A stretch of 19,846 nucleotides of DNA from JAYEKL01 sp034660995 (GTDB lineage Bacteria > Patescibacteriota > Minisyncoccia > JAHIHE01 > JAGLIN01): assembly GCA_034660995.1 (NCBI GenBank), contig JAYEKL010000029.1, positions 1-19,846 of the forward strand. The letters run 5' to 3'. Numbering within the stretch: the stretch's first letter is position 1; the number at the start of each line of letters is the position of its first letter. Shown here piece after piece: positions 1 to 7,391 of this stretch. Made by a program: the position numbers and the translations under genes. A model generated the notes under the pieces. The model was not told the DNA's origin, made no database searches, and saw only the letters and a program-made list of their open reading frames with translations.

Positions 1-120
1 ATTGATTCATATAAAAAATTGGAGAAAGCGCATAAAAATAAAGAAGTAAAAGAGTTATTAAAGAAATTAGAGAGTATAAAATTATCAGAAAAAATAAATC
101 AAATTAAAACTTCAAAGTAA
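1..120 (+). CDS. C-terminal end of an unknown protein (partial)
   Basis: The frame is open from base 1 to a TAA at 118-120, giving the last 39 residues of a protein that begins outside the window. The piece is almost entirely Lys, Glu, Leu, Ile and Ser with heptad-like spacing, so it is probably a helical or coiled-coil tail. It lies 33 bases before the next gene on the same strand and could share its transcript. I do not recognise the family and the fragment is too short to assign a function. Confidence 0.6.
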   Translation: MDSYKKLEKAHKNKEVKELLKKLESIKLSEKINQIKTSK

Positions 121-153
121 TAAATAAATTTTAATTAAACTAACAAAAAAACT

Positions 154-1491
154 ATGGAAAAAACAGACATTTTAATTATTGGCGGTGGACCAGCTGGATT
201 AATCACCGCGGTAACGGCGAGAAAAAATAATCCAGACAAAAAAATTACTTTATTAAGAGAGCATTCAAAGTGCGCTGTTCCTTGCGGGCTGCCGTATATT
301 TTCAATCGGCTGGACGCCGTTGAGAAAGACACAATGCCGGATAAGGCGTACGAGGCTAACAAAATTGATTTGATTATTAAAGAAGCGACAAGCGTTGATA
401 GTGAAAATAAAAAAGTAACATTCGGAGATAAAGAAGAAATAAATTATGATAAATTAGTTTTAGCCACTGGTTCTACTCCTTTTGTAATTCCGATTAAAGG
501 AGTGGAAATGAATGGGGTATATCAAATTAAAAAAGATATGTCTTATTTGGAGAATTTAAGAGAAGCAATTCTTCAGGCAAAAAATATTGTTATTATTGGA
601 GGAGGTTTTATCGGAGTGGAATTAGCGGAGGAATTAAGCGCAATGGAAGGAAAAAATATAAGCATTGTGGAAATTTTAGATCATTGTCTGATAGCTCCTT
701 TTGATGAAGAATTTGCTATTGCTGGTGAAGAAAAAATCAAAGAAAAAGGAGTAAATCTTTATCTTAAAACGGCGGTAGAAGAAATAATGGGAGGAGATAA
801 AGTAGAGGCGGTAAAACTTAATAATGGCGAGGAAATTTCTGCTGATTTAGTAATAATGTCAGTTGGCGCAAGGCCGAATCTTGAAATAGCTGAAGATGCA
901 GGGATTGAAACAGTAGAAAAGGGAGGAATTTTAGTAGATGAATTTATGCGGACAAATACCTCTGATGTTTTTGCTGTTGGTGATTGCGCTGAGACGAGAG
1001 ATTTTTTTACGGGAAAATCTAATTTGATAATGCTTGCTTCAGTTGCTTGCTATGAAGCAAGAATTGCTGGCGCTAATTTGTATCGTGATCAAGAAAATTT
1101 GATAAAAAACGAAGGAACTGTTGCTGCTTTTTCTACTTGTCTGCAGGGGTTGGTTCTAGCCTCTGTCGGATTGAATGAAAAAACAGCAGTCAAAGAAGAT
1201 ATTGAGATTGTTATTGGAACAAGCGAGGCTCCTAATCATCATCCTGGGACTTTACCTAATACAAGTTTAATCAAGATGAAACTTGTTTTTGAAAAGTCAT
1301 CAAAGATATTAATTGGCGGACAGGTTTCTGGACCAGAGAACATTGCGGAGATGATAAACTTGATTACTGTCGCTGTTGTAAAAAAAATGACTGCGCAAGA
1401 ACTTGCTAATTTGCAAGTTGCCACGCATCCTTTAATTACTGCTCCACCTACTGCTTATCCAATTATTAAAGCAGCAGAGATGGTTTTGTAA
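154..1491 (+). CDS. FAD/NAD(P)-dependent disulfide oxidoreductase (CoA-disulfide reductase / NADH oxidase-like)
   Basis: The 445-residue length is normal for the CoA-disulfide reductase/NADH oxidase branch of the pyridine nucleotide-disulfide oxidoreductases. An N-terminal FAD Rossmann motif (IIGGGPAG, residues 8-15) is followed by CAVPCGLPY (40-48), whose Cys44 lies where the redox-active single cysteine of CoADR/Nox sits. A second Rossmann motif, IIGGGFIGVELAEE, near residue 150 should bind NAD(P)H. FAVGDCAET near 275 is the second FAD-contacting motif. The last 110 residues match the dimerisation domain. Family members reduce disulfides (CoA-S-S-CoA), polysulfide or O2 with NAD(P)H in the cytoplasm; which substrate applies here cannot be told. 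An extra cysteine (Cys40) four residues before the catalytic one is worth noting. There is no Shine-Dalgarno site before the ATG. Confidence 0.9.
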   Translation: MEKTDILIIGGGPAGLITAVTARKNNPDKKITLLREHSKCAVPCGLPYIFNRLDAVEKDTMPDKAYEANKIDLIIKEATSVDSENKKVTFGDKEEINYDKLVLATGSTPFVIPIKGVEMNGVYQIKKDMSYLENLREAILQAKNIVIIGGGFIGVELAEELSAMEGKNISIVEILDHCLIAPFDEEFAIAGEEKIKEKGVNLYLKTAVEEIMGGDKVEAVKLNNGEEISADLVIMSVGARPNLEIAEDAGIETVEKGGILVDEFMRTNTSDVFAVGDCAETRDFFTGKSNLIMLASVACYEARIAGANLYRDQENLIKNEGTVAAFSTCLQGLVLASVGLNEKTAVKEDIEIVIGTSEAPNHHPGTLPNTSLIKMKLVFEKSSKILIGGQVSGPENIAEMINLITVAVVKKMTAQELANLQVATHPLITAPPTAYPIIKAAEMVL

Positions 1492-1497
1492 ATTAAA

Positions 1498-1527
1498 TTG
1501 CTGTATTGTTGTATTGTTGTATTGTTA
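1498..1527 (+). repeat. Short tandem repeat in spacer (TGTATTGT units)
   Basis: Three near-perfect 8-base units of the form TGTATTGT directly follow the oxidoreductase gene. Related ATTGYTCTATTGYT strings occur in the spacers at 8013-8064, 17396-17429 and 19002-19062, so this is one member of a spacer repeat family. Confidence 0.6.
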
Positions 1528-1572
1528 AGAAATTATTTCTATCTAGTTCTAGTTGAAGATTGATTAAGTCTC

Positions 1573-1719
1573 GCGGGAACTGGTTTGTAATCAGTTTCCA
1601 GTGTTTCCCAAGTAAATAAAACTTGTTAAAGTTTTTTCTGTGTTAGAAACATAAAAAAGACAAGACAAAAGTTACTGAAATTTAGAAATAAAAGAGACTG
1701 GTTACAAGCCAGTTCTCGC
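1573..1719. repeat. MITE-like element with 23-bp inverted termini
   Basis: Bases 1573-1595 and 1697-1719 are inverted copies matching at 20 of 23 positions, separated by 101 bases with no reading frame. The size and terminal symmetry look like a small non-autonomous insertion or a large hairpin repeat. A further hairpin (CAGC/GCTG arms, TAAA loop) follows at 1747-1758, just before the permease gene. Confidence 0.65.
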
Positions 1720-1785
1720 CTTTAAAAGCTTAAGCTTCAAGAACCCTCAGCTAAAGCTGGGTAGAAGATTATTATTATAATTTAT

Positions 1786-3111
1786 ATGCTAAAGACCATT
1801 CTCACAATTTGGAAAAAAGAGATTAGAGACACAATTCGTGATCGGCGGACTTTGTTGGCAATGGTTGTAATGCCGATGTTTTTGATGCCTGTGTTGACTA
1901 TAGGACTTTTCAAGTTTATGGATTATCAAATGGAGAAACAGGCGGAGAAAATTGTTAAGGTTTCTATTGTTGAAGAAGGAGAAGCGCCTGCTTTTGTAGA
2001 GATGATTAAAAATGAGGATAAAATTGAAATAGTGGAGTTTGTTTCGTCAGAGTCCTCTGCGAGAGACTCTGACGGGGCGAGAGTTTTATCAAAGTTCTCT
2101 ACGGAAAATTCTGACTGGGCTGGTGAAACAAATAATAATATAAAAGAAGCAATTGCAGAAGGTAATCTTGATTTAGGGATTATTATTCCAGAAAATTTTC
2201 AAGAGAATATTAAAAGTCAGGAAGTTGTTGAAATTACAATTATCCAAAAATCTACTAATATGGATTCGGAGAGCGCTTTAGCAAGAATATATTTTTTAGT
2301 GGCGAGTTTTAATGATGAGCTTTTACAAGAAAGGTTTGCCGATCAGGAAATAAATCCGAAAATTCTATCAAAAGTCGTAGTTGTTCCAGAGGATGTGGCG
2401 AGTGAAAAAGAAACTGGAGGATTTATTTTAGGCTTAATGATACCTCTCTTTATTGTGATGTGGTCAATTATGGGCGGGCAGTATACGGCGATTGATGTTT
2501 CTGCTGGTGAAAAAGAACGAAAGACATTAGAGTCATTGCTTTTTGTTCCTCTCAAGAGAATAGATATTGTTCTTGGCAAATTTTTAGCAGTGAGCACAGT
2601 TTCTTTAACTTCTGTAATTATTTCCATCGGCAGTTTTTATATTGCCCTGATTTATTCTGGTGGTTTTGGTCCAATGTCAACAAATATAAAAGGACTAGAT
2701 ACTGAAAAAATGGCTGAGAGCGTTGTTGTTAATTTTTCCATTGATCCGCAAGCAATTTTAATTTTGCTCGTCGTTAGTTTATTTCTTGTTCTAATGTTCT
2801 CAGCGATGATTTTGTCAGTTGCTATTTTTGCCAAAAGCTTTAAAGAAGCGCAGAGTTATATCAGTCCTTCATATCTTGTTGTAATTTTGCCAGTTATTCT
2901 TGTAAATTCAATGCCTGGTTTTGAGCCAGCTCTTTGGTTTTTCGCTCTGCCCGCGGTGAATGCGACTTTACTTTTTAAGGAAATTTTAATGGGGGTTTAT
3001 AATTCAGGACATATCTTATTGACTCTCAGCTCATTGATTATTTATTCTATTATCGCGATTTTTATCGCCACGAAGATTTATTCTAAAGAAGGGGTGCTGT
3101 TTCGGGATTAG
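1786..3111 (+). CDS. ABC-2 type transporter permease (NatB-like)
   Basis: This is a 441-residue integral membrane protein of the ABC-2/NatB permease family. A basic cytoplasmic start (KKEIRDTIRDRRTLL) leads into a first membrane helix at about 25-45. A large extracytoplasmic domain follows to about residue 210, then a cluster of C-terminal helices. The family signature GEKERKTLESLL with the following P, R and GK residues lies between helices near 240-262. No ATP-binding partner is encoded in the window, so the NatA-like ATPase must be elsewhere or outside it; the substrate is unknown. Residues 87-110, in the extracytoplasmic domain, are encoded by two palindromic repeat copies and read Ser/Asp/Glu-rich. 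A TATAAT lies 4 bases before the ATG; no Shine-Dalgarno site is visible. Confidence 0.88.
   Translation: MLKTILTIWKKEIRDTIRDRRTLLAMVVMPMFLMPVLTIGLFKFMDYQMEKQAEKIVKVSIVEEGEAPAFVEMIKNEDKIEIVEFVSSESSARDSDGARVLSKFSTENSDWAGETNNNIKEAIAEGNLDLGIIIPENFQENIKSQEVVEITIIQKSTNMDSESALARIYFLVASFNDELLQERFADQEINPKILSKVVVVPEDVASEKETGGFILGLMIPLFIVMWSIMGGQYTAIDVSAGEKERKTLESLLFVPLKRIDIVLGKFLAVSTVSLTSVIISIGSFYIALIYSGGFGPMSTNIKGLDTEKMAESVVVNFSIDPQAILILLVVSLFLVLMFSAMILSVAIFAKSFKEAQSYISPSYLVVILPVILVNSMPGFEPALWFFALPAVNATLLFKEILMGVYNSGHILLTLSSLIIYSIIAIFIATKIYSKEGVLFRD
2045..2115 (+). repeat. Palindromic repeat, tandem pair, inside the permease reading frame
   Basis: Bases 2045-2074 have 10-bp inverted arms (CGTCAGAGTC and GACTCTGACG) and match the intergenic palindromes at 4049-4090, 7912-7954 and 11609-11650. 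Bases 2089-2115 are a decayed second copy, closest to the 4049 element. Both copies are read in the same frame and keep the gene open, adding roughly 25 residues. Confidence 0.8.
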
Positions 3112-3120
3112 AAAAATTTT

Positions 3121-3288
3121 TACCCAGCTTTACAGGCTGTTTAAAAAGTCAAAAATACATGGAATTTATTCCTGAACTGAATTCAGGACAAGCTCTTTAG
3201 GATTTCATAAGATTGGCTCAAATAAGCGAAACTTCATAAAATCCTAAAGGATAAATTCCACTTGTTAGACAACCTGTAAAGCCAGGTA
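3121..3288. repeat. Nested inverted-repeat element downstream of the permease
   Basis: Four properly nested pairings occupy this spacer: outer arms 3121-3140 with 3269-3288 (17 of 20 matching), 3160-3169 with 3251-3260 (10 of 10), 3195-3205 with 3239-3249 (11 of 11), and a small hairpin TCCTGAA/TTCAGGA at 3170-3188. The whole can fold as one long branched stem. No reading frame is present. It could be a MITE-like insertion that also ends transcription of the permease gene. Confidence 0.75.
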
Positions 3289-3328
3289 GAATTTTTAAAT
3301 AAAATTTTAAATAATTAAAACAAAAACC

Positions 3329-3892
3329 ATGAAAGAAGAATCTTTATTAGCATCAATGCCGAAATTGATTTTGGCGATTAGTTTGATTGTTGGAATTGGG
3401 ACGGTTGCAGGAGCTATGATATATTATTTGAAAATGCCGAAGAATAAAGTTGTAAATAACAATAAAATAGAACAAAAAGCAGTTCAAGATGAAACTGTTG
3501 ACTGGAAAACATATCGGAATGAGAAATATGGATTTAAAGTAAAGTATCCAGCAGATTGGAAAGAAGAAAATAATAGACTATATAGTCCTGAAATGTATAA
3601 CGTGCGTGAACGTGGATCATTAAGTTTCAGTTTAATGATAACATTAAATTCTTCTTTTAATTCTATTGATGAAGAACTAGAATATCAAGGAAAATGTAAG
3701 GAAAATGTTTTTCATTATACTATAAACGGTAAAGAAATTGCAGGGTATTCTAATGCATGTGATTTTTATGAAGAAAAAATAATAATAATGATTGTTGAAG
3801 ATCAGATGGTAGAGGGCATAAGTTATTCTTTTTCTGATGAATCAAAAATTATAAGTCAAATCCTATCTACTTTCAAATTTATTGAAAAATAG
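3329..3892 (+). CDS. Membrane-anchored PsbP-like protein, unknown function
   Basis: The 187-residue product has one membrane helix near the N-terminus (about residues 11-32) and an extracytoplasmic remainder. After a short linker comes TYRNEKYGFKVKYPADW (about 61-77). This is the opening of the PsbP/PsbP-like fold found in many Patescibacteria surface proteins; the family link is from memory of the motif. Two later cysteines near 118 and 139 could form a disulfide. The ATG follows an A-rich stretch without a Shine-Dalgarno site. A partial copy of its upstream region and first seven codons lies at about 3980-4045, showing that the locus has been duplicated. The role is unknown; surface binding or envelope association is a guess. 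Confidence 0.7.
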   Translation: MKEESLLASMPKLILAISLIVGIGTVAGAMIYYLKMPKNKVVNNNKIEQKAVQDETVDWKTYRNEKYGFKVKYPADWKEENNRLYSPEMYNVRERGSLSFSLMITLNSSFNSIDEELEYQGKCKENVFHYTINGKEIAGYSNACDFYEEKIIIMIVEDQMVEGISYSFSDESKIISQILSTFKFIEK

Positions 3893-3947
3893 CATAAATT
3901 AGTGTAAATCGTGAATCATAAAAGACAGTTCTTGATTAGGACAAAAG

Positions 3948-3968
3948 ATCCTGAAACAAGTTCAGGAT
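3948..3968. repeat. Small palindrome, ATCCTGAA / TTCAGGAT type
   Basis: Eight-base inverted arms surround a 5-base loop. An inverted copy with the same arms is at 8404-8423, and a shorter relative lies inside the nested element at 3170-3188. Repeats of this sequence type recur in intergenic DNA of several bacterial groups. Confidence 0.65.
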
Positions 3969-4024
3969 GATAAATACTATTTTGTAATTCCAAATAAAAT
4001 TTTTAAACCATTAAAACAAAAAAA

Positions 4025-4129
4025 ATGAAAAAAGAATCTTTATTACCGTCCCGTCAGAGTTCTCTGCGGAGAGACTCTGACGAGGCGGGAATAAAAGCGG
4101 ATTTTCTCTTGAAACATCCGTTTTTTTAG
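4025..4129 (+). pseudogene. Truncated duplicate of the 3329 gene start, reading into a palindromic repeat
   Basis: About 45 bases before this ATG and its first seven codons (MKKESLL) closely match the start of the 3329-3892 gene (MKEESLL). After codon 7 the sequence becomes a palindromic repeat, which stays open and ends 34 codons in, at a TAG (4127-4129). The membrane helix and all later sequence of the parent are missing, so this is a broken copy. Its end overlaps the gyrB promoter, so it is unlikely to be functional. Confidence 0.6.
4049..4090. repeat. Palindromic repeat (CGTCAGAGT family)
   Basis: CGTCAGAGT at 4052-4060 pairs with ACTCTGACG at 4074-4082, with inner TCTC/GAGA and outer TCCCG/CGGGA pairing. 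It is the intact counterpart of the copies inside the permease gene. Confidence 0.8.
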
Positions 4130-4137
4130 TGTATAAT
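4109..4137 (+). promoter_or_regulatory. Promoter for gyrB
   Basis: TTGAAA (4109-4114), a 17-base spacer and a perfect TATAAT (4132-4137) form a near-consensus housekeeping promoter. The expected start near 4144 gives gyrB a leader of about 30 nt. Confidence 0.75.
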
Positions 4138-4173
4138 GATATAGTAATTGATAATTGATAAATATAGAAATTT

Positions 4174-6237
4174 ATGGTAAAAAAAGGCAAAAAAACTGCA
4201 GGTTTAAAGGATAAAAGAGAAGTTTCCGATAAAAAATCAGAATATGGCGCAAAACAAATTCAGGTTTTGGAAGGGTTGGCTCCTGTTAGGAAAAGACCGG
4301 GAATGTATATTGGCGGAACGGGGCTTGAAGGGCTTCATCATTTAATTTGGGAAGTGGTTGATAATTCAATTGACGAGGCGATGGCTGGATATTGCAATTC
4401 TATTGAAATAGAATTATTATCAGAAAACAGGGTTAGAGTTAGTGATAATGGTCGTGGAATTCCCGTAGAAAAACATGCGCAGACAAAAAAATCAACCTTA
4501 GAGACTGTCTTAACTGTTCTTCATGCTGGAGGGAAGTTTGGCGGAGAGGGATATAAAGTTTCTGGAGGTTTACATGGTGTTGGTATTAGCGTTGTTAACG
4601 CGCTTAGCAGTTGTTTGATAGCTGAAGTGAAAAGAGATGGAAAGATGTGGAGACAGGAATATAAAACTGGGAAAGCAAAAGCGAATATAAAATCTATTGG
4701 GAAAACAAAAGAAACAGGAACTCAAATCACTTTTGAACCTGACAGTGAAATATTTGCTGAGATAAAGTTTGATTGGGATAAAATAATTTCCAGAATGAGA
4801 CAGCAAGCCTATCTTACAAAAGGAGTTAAAATAAAAATAATAGATTCTAGAGAAAATGACAAAAAGAGGTCATATTCATTTTTCTTTGATGGAGGAGTTA
4901 TTTCTTATGTCAAACATTTAAATAGAGGAAAGGAAATAAAAAACAAAATCCCGTTTTATGTTGAAAGAGATAAAGATGATGTTTTGACAGAAATTGCAAT
5001 GCAATATAATGATGGATATAAAGAACATATTTTTGCTTTTGCGAATAATATACATACTATGGATGGAGGAACTCATTTAGTTGGATTCAAGTCGGCGTTG
5101 ACGAGGACTTTCAATTCATTTTCCAGAAAGAAAGGATTTTTGAAAGAAAAAGATGAAAATTTAACAGGGGACGATATAATGGAGGGATTGACTGCTGTTA
5201 TAAATATTAAGCTTAAGGATCCTCAATTTGAAGGACAGACAAAGGGAAAACTTGGGAATGCTAATGTAAAATCGGTTGTAGCGAGCGTAATGGCAGCTGC
5301 CCTTGAGGAATATCTTGAAGAAAATCCAGGTGATGCTAAAGAGATTCTTAGTAAATGCATCTTAACAGCTAAGGCAAGAATGGCTGCTCGCGCCGCAAGG
5401 GATACAATTATTAGAAAAGGAGCTCTTGAAGGAATGACGCTTCCTGGAAAGCTTGCTGATTGTTCAGACAGAAAGTCTGAAAATTGTGAGATTTATATTG
5501 TTGAGGGAGACAGTGCTGGCGGAAGCGCAAAGCAGGGTCGTGATAGGTCTTTTCAAGCTATTTTGCCTTTAAGAGGAAAGATTTTAAATGTGGAGAGAGC
5601 AAGATTAGATAGAATGCTTTCTTCAAACGAAATTAAGACTCTTGTGATCGCTATGGGAACAAGTGTTGGCGAATCGTTTGATATTTCCAAGCTTCGGTAT
5701 AATAGAATTATCATAATGACTGATGCTGATGTTGACGGCGCTCATATTAGAACATTGCTTTTAACTTTATTTTATAGATATTTTGAAGAACTTATTACCG
5801 AAGGACATATTTATATTGCTCAGCCACCACTTTTTAGAATTCAAGCTGGAAAGGAATTTAAATATGTTTTTACAGAGGAGGAAAAGGATGATGTTATCAA
5901 AGAGTTTAAAGCAAAACTTGATGCTAGAAAAACAAAAGGCGGAGAAGATAAACTTAAGAAAAAGGATGAAGTAGGGGTAGGGGAAGAAGAGAAAGAAGAA
6001 GGTGAAGCAAAAATGAAAGGTATAACCATTCAAAGATATAAAGGTCTGGGAGAAATGAACCCGACTCAACTTTGGGAAACGACAATGAATCCAGAAACAA
6101 GAATTATGAAAAAAGTATCAATTAAAGATGCTGAAGAAGCTGATTTAGTTTTTGATACTTTGATGGGTAATGAAGTAGAGCCGAGGAAAAAGTTTATCCA
6201 AACTCATGCTAAGAGAGTAAAAAATTTGGATATATAG
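4174..6237 (+). CDS. gyrB: DNA gyrase subunit B
   Basis: The 687-residue product is the ATPase subunit of type IIA topoisomerase, which with GyrA introduces negative supercoils. The GHKL ATP site is complete: EVVDNSIDEA (residues 60-69), DNGRGIPVE (from 91) and GGLHGVGISVVNALS (from 131). The TOPRIM domain has the metal ligands: EGDSAGG (Glu444), and DADVDG (Asp517 and Asp519). QRYKGLGEMN near 620 marks the GyrA-contacting tail. A charged Lys/Glu insert at about 577-612 separates TOPRIM from the tail and is low-complexity. ParE is the alternative paralogue; length and motifs do not fully exclude it, but no parC/gyrA neighbour is present to decide. The gene has its own promoter and terminator. 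It has a Lys-rich start and no Shine-Dalgarno site. Confidence 0.93.
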   Translation: MVKKGKKTAGLKDKREVSDKKSEYGAKQIQVLEGLAPVRKRPGMYIGGTGLEGLHHLIWEVVDNSIDEAMAGYCNSIEIELLSENRVRVSDNGRGIPVEKHAQTKKSTLETVLTVLHAGGKFGGEGYKVSGGLHGVGISVVNALSSCLIAEVKRDGKMWRQEYKTGKAKANIKSIGKTKETGTQITFEPDSEIFAEIKFDWDKIISRMRQQAYLTKGVKIKIIDSRENDKKRSYSFFFDGGVISYVKHLNRGKEIKNKIPFYVERDKDDVLTEIAMQYNDGYKEHIFAFANNIHTMDGGTHLVGFKSALTRTFNSFSRKKGFLKEKDENLTGDDIMEGLTAVINIKLKDPQFEGQTKGKLGNANVKSVVASVMAAALEEYLEENPGDAKEILSKCILTAKARMAARAARDTIIRKGALEGMTLPGKLADCSDRKSENCEIYIVEGDSAGGSAKQGRDRSFQAILPLRGKILNVERARLDRMLSSNEIKTLVIAMGTSVGESFDISKLRYNRIIIMTDADVDGAHIRTLLLTLFYRYFEELITEGHIYIAQPPLFRIQAGKEFKYVFTEEEKDDVIKEFKAKLDARKTKGGEDKLKKKDEVGVGEEEKEEGEAKMKGITIQRYKGLGEMNPTQLWETTMNPETRIMKKVSIKDAEEADLVFDTLMGNEVEPRKKFIQTHAKRVKNLDI

Positions 6238-6272
6238 AAAAGTATTGAAAGTAAAAAAATATGTTAAAAAAA

Positions 6273-6303
6273 CAAAAAACTCAAGCGTGTTGCTTGGTTT
6301 TTG
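6273..6303 (+). terminator. Terminator after gyrB
   Basis: The arms CTCAAGC and GCTTGG, with flanking A and T runs, form a stem around a GTGTT loop and end in a T-rich tail 36 bases after the gyrB stop. Confidence 0.65.
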
Positions 6304-6359
6304 TTCAAGAGTAATATTCCTTAGTTTTGGAATTTAAAAGAATGATAGAAATCCACAGA

Positions 6360-6461
6360 CTAGTAGAAAAATATAGGTAATATCAGAGAAAATAGCAAAC
6401 TTAAGCCAATCAAACTGACAGTAACAAATTTAATTGTATTTTTTATCTTCTTCGTTTTCAT
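6360..6461 (-). CDS. Small single-pass membrane peptide (33 aa)
   Basis: This leftward frame runs from an ATG at 6461 to a TAG at 6362-6360. The peptide starts with a basic stretch (MKTKKIKNTIKF) followed by about 20 hydrophobic residues ending in LPIFFY, the normal layout of a short membrane peptide with an inside-positive start. It fills much of the otherwise empty 374-base gap between gyrB and the divisome gene. No Shine-Dalgarno site is visible and the promoter is weak at best. It could be a real small membrane protein or a chance frame in AT-rich DNA. Confidence 0.4.
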   Translation of the reverse strand: MKTKKIKNTIKFVTVSLIGLSLLFSLILPIFFY

Positions 6462-6540
6462 ATTTTATTATTATGTGAAATAAAAATTATTTATGTTTAG
6501 ACTATAACATTGATTTTATATAAAGTCCATACCGTGTTTT

Positions 6541-6587
6541 TAGCTTCTTAGGAAATTATCTAATAATTCTAAAAAGCTAAGAAGCTA
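6541..6587. repeat. 11-bp inverted repeat before the divisome gene
   Basis: TAGCTTCTTAG and CTAAGAAGCTA are perfect 11-bp arms around a 25-base loop, which itself holds AATTAT/ATAATT. It ends 24 bases before the ATG at 6612. It could be a leader hairpin, or the boundary between gyrB and the next unit. Confidence 0.6.
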
Positions 6588-6611
6588 CAATCTAAAAAAT
6601 TAAATAGTATT

Positions 6612-7016
6612 ATGATTATAAAAAAAAAGAAGAAAAGTTTTATAAGTAAAATATTTTCTTTTAAACTATTTGTTTTAACAGGTGTTTTGGTTGTGGTTTT
6701 TTTTGGTATAAATCTAGGAAAGGAGTATTACAGAGAACATCAAATTCAAAAAGAAATTAATTCTTTACAAAAAGAAATTGATTCTCTTGAAAAAAATAAT
6801 TATAAATTTTCGCAATTAGCAGAATATTATGAAACCGATGAATATAAAGAAGTAGAAGCAAGAAAAAGGTTGAATATGAAAAAAGAAGGGGAGAAAGTTG
6901 TAATAATAAAACATTCTTCTACTGATTTAGAGAAAATTGGGGTTGGAAATGAGTTTGATAATAAGAATTTGCCGAATTATATGAAGTGGTGGAATTATTT
7001 TTTTGCAAGTAATTAG
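6612..7016 (+). CDS. Septum formation initiator, FtsB/DivIC family
   Basis: The 134-residue product shows the whole FtsB/DivIC plan. A short, very basic cytoplasmic start is followed by one membrane helix (about 17-37) and a coiled coil with heptads (QIQKEINSLQKEIDSLEK, about 49-66). Next comes the family's conserved YYETDEYKEVEARKRLNMKKEGEKVV block. These proteins link FtsL and FtsQ/DivIB in the divisome and help activate septal wall synthesis. The C-terminal tail beyond residue 100 is longer than in E. coli FtsB. The gene stands alone, and a large hairpin begins at its stop codon. No Shine-Dalgarno site is visible. Confidence 0.85.
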   Translation: MIIKKKKKSFISKIFSFKLFVLTGVLVVVFFGINLGKEYYREHQIQKEINSLQKEIDSLEKNNYKFSQLAEYYETDEYKEVEARKRLNMKKEGEKVVIIKHSSTDLEKIGVGNEFDNKNLPNYMKWWNYFFASN

Positions 7017-7125
7017 GCTCTACTGATTTTTTTATAATTCCCCTCTAGAGAGGGGGTTGGGGGTGTGTTAAAAAGCTTGTTACACACCCCTTGCCCCTCT
7101 CAAGAGGGGAATAATCGGTAAAGCC
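7016..7125. repeat. Large hairpin repeat (about 33-bp stem, G/C-rich)
   Basis: Bases 7037-7071 and 7080-7112 are near-perfect inverted arms with an 8-base loop. The pairing extends outward through 7016-7028 and 7113-7125 (11 of 13). The G- and C-rich arms contrast with the AT-rich surroundings. The element starts at the stop codon of the FtsB/DivIC gene and may serve as its transcription end. No T-tract follows, so it is more likely a MITE-like repeat than a classical terminator. Confidence 0.75.
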
Positions 7126-7172
7126 CCTAAGTAGATTGAGGTCTAAGTCAGTTTGATGAGTAGATTTTTTTC

Positions 7173-7243
7173 GCGGACATAGTATATCGGTATTATGCGA
7201 CCTTCCCAAGGTTGAGAGACGGGTTCAACTCCCGTTGTCCGCT
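7173..7243 (+). tRNA. tRNA-Gly(CCC)
   Basis: The 71-base cloverleaf has acceptor arms GCGGACA/TGTCCGC, anticodon stem CGACC/GGTTG with loop TTCCCAA (anticodon CCC, reading GGG), and T-arm ACGGG-TTCAACT-CCCGT. The D-stem is short, with one G-T pair. CCA is not encoded. No convincing promoter is visible upstream. Confidence 0.93.
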
Positions 7244-7391
7244 CTAAAATTAGAATTTGGAATAATGAATTTAGAATTTTGGAAAGAGGAATCATAAGAT
7301 TTTTAAAGAATATAAACTAATAGTTAGCAGAATGATTGTGAAAAATAAAAACAACGAAAAACACCACAGTTTTTCTACTGTTTAATTAGCA

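Noticed and set aside
5767..6069. 100-codon minus-strand frame inside gyrB
   Set aside because: It is the complement of the Lys/Glu-rich gyrB insert, giving Phe/Leu/Ser runs; gyrB is clearly the real gene.
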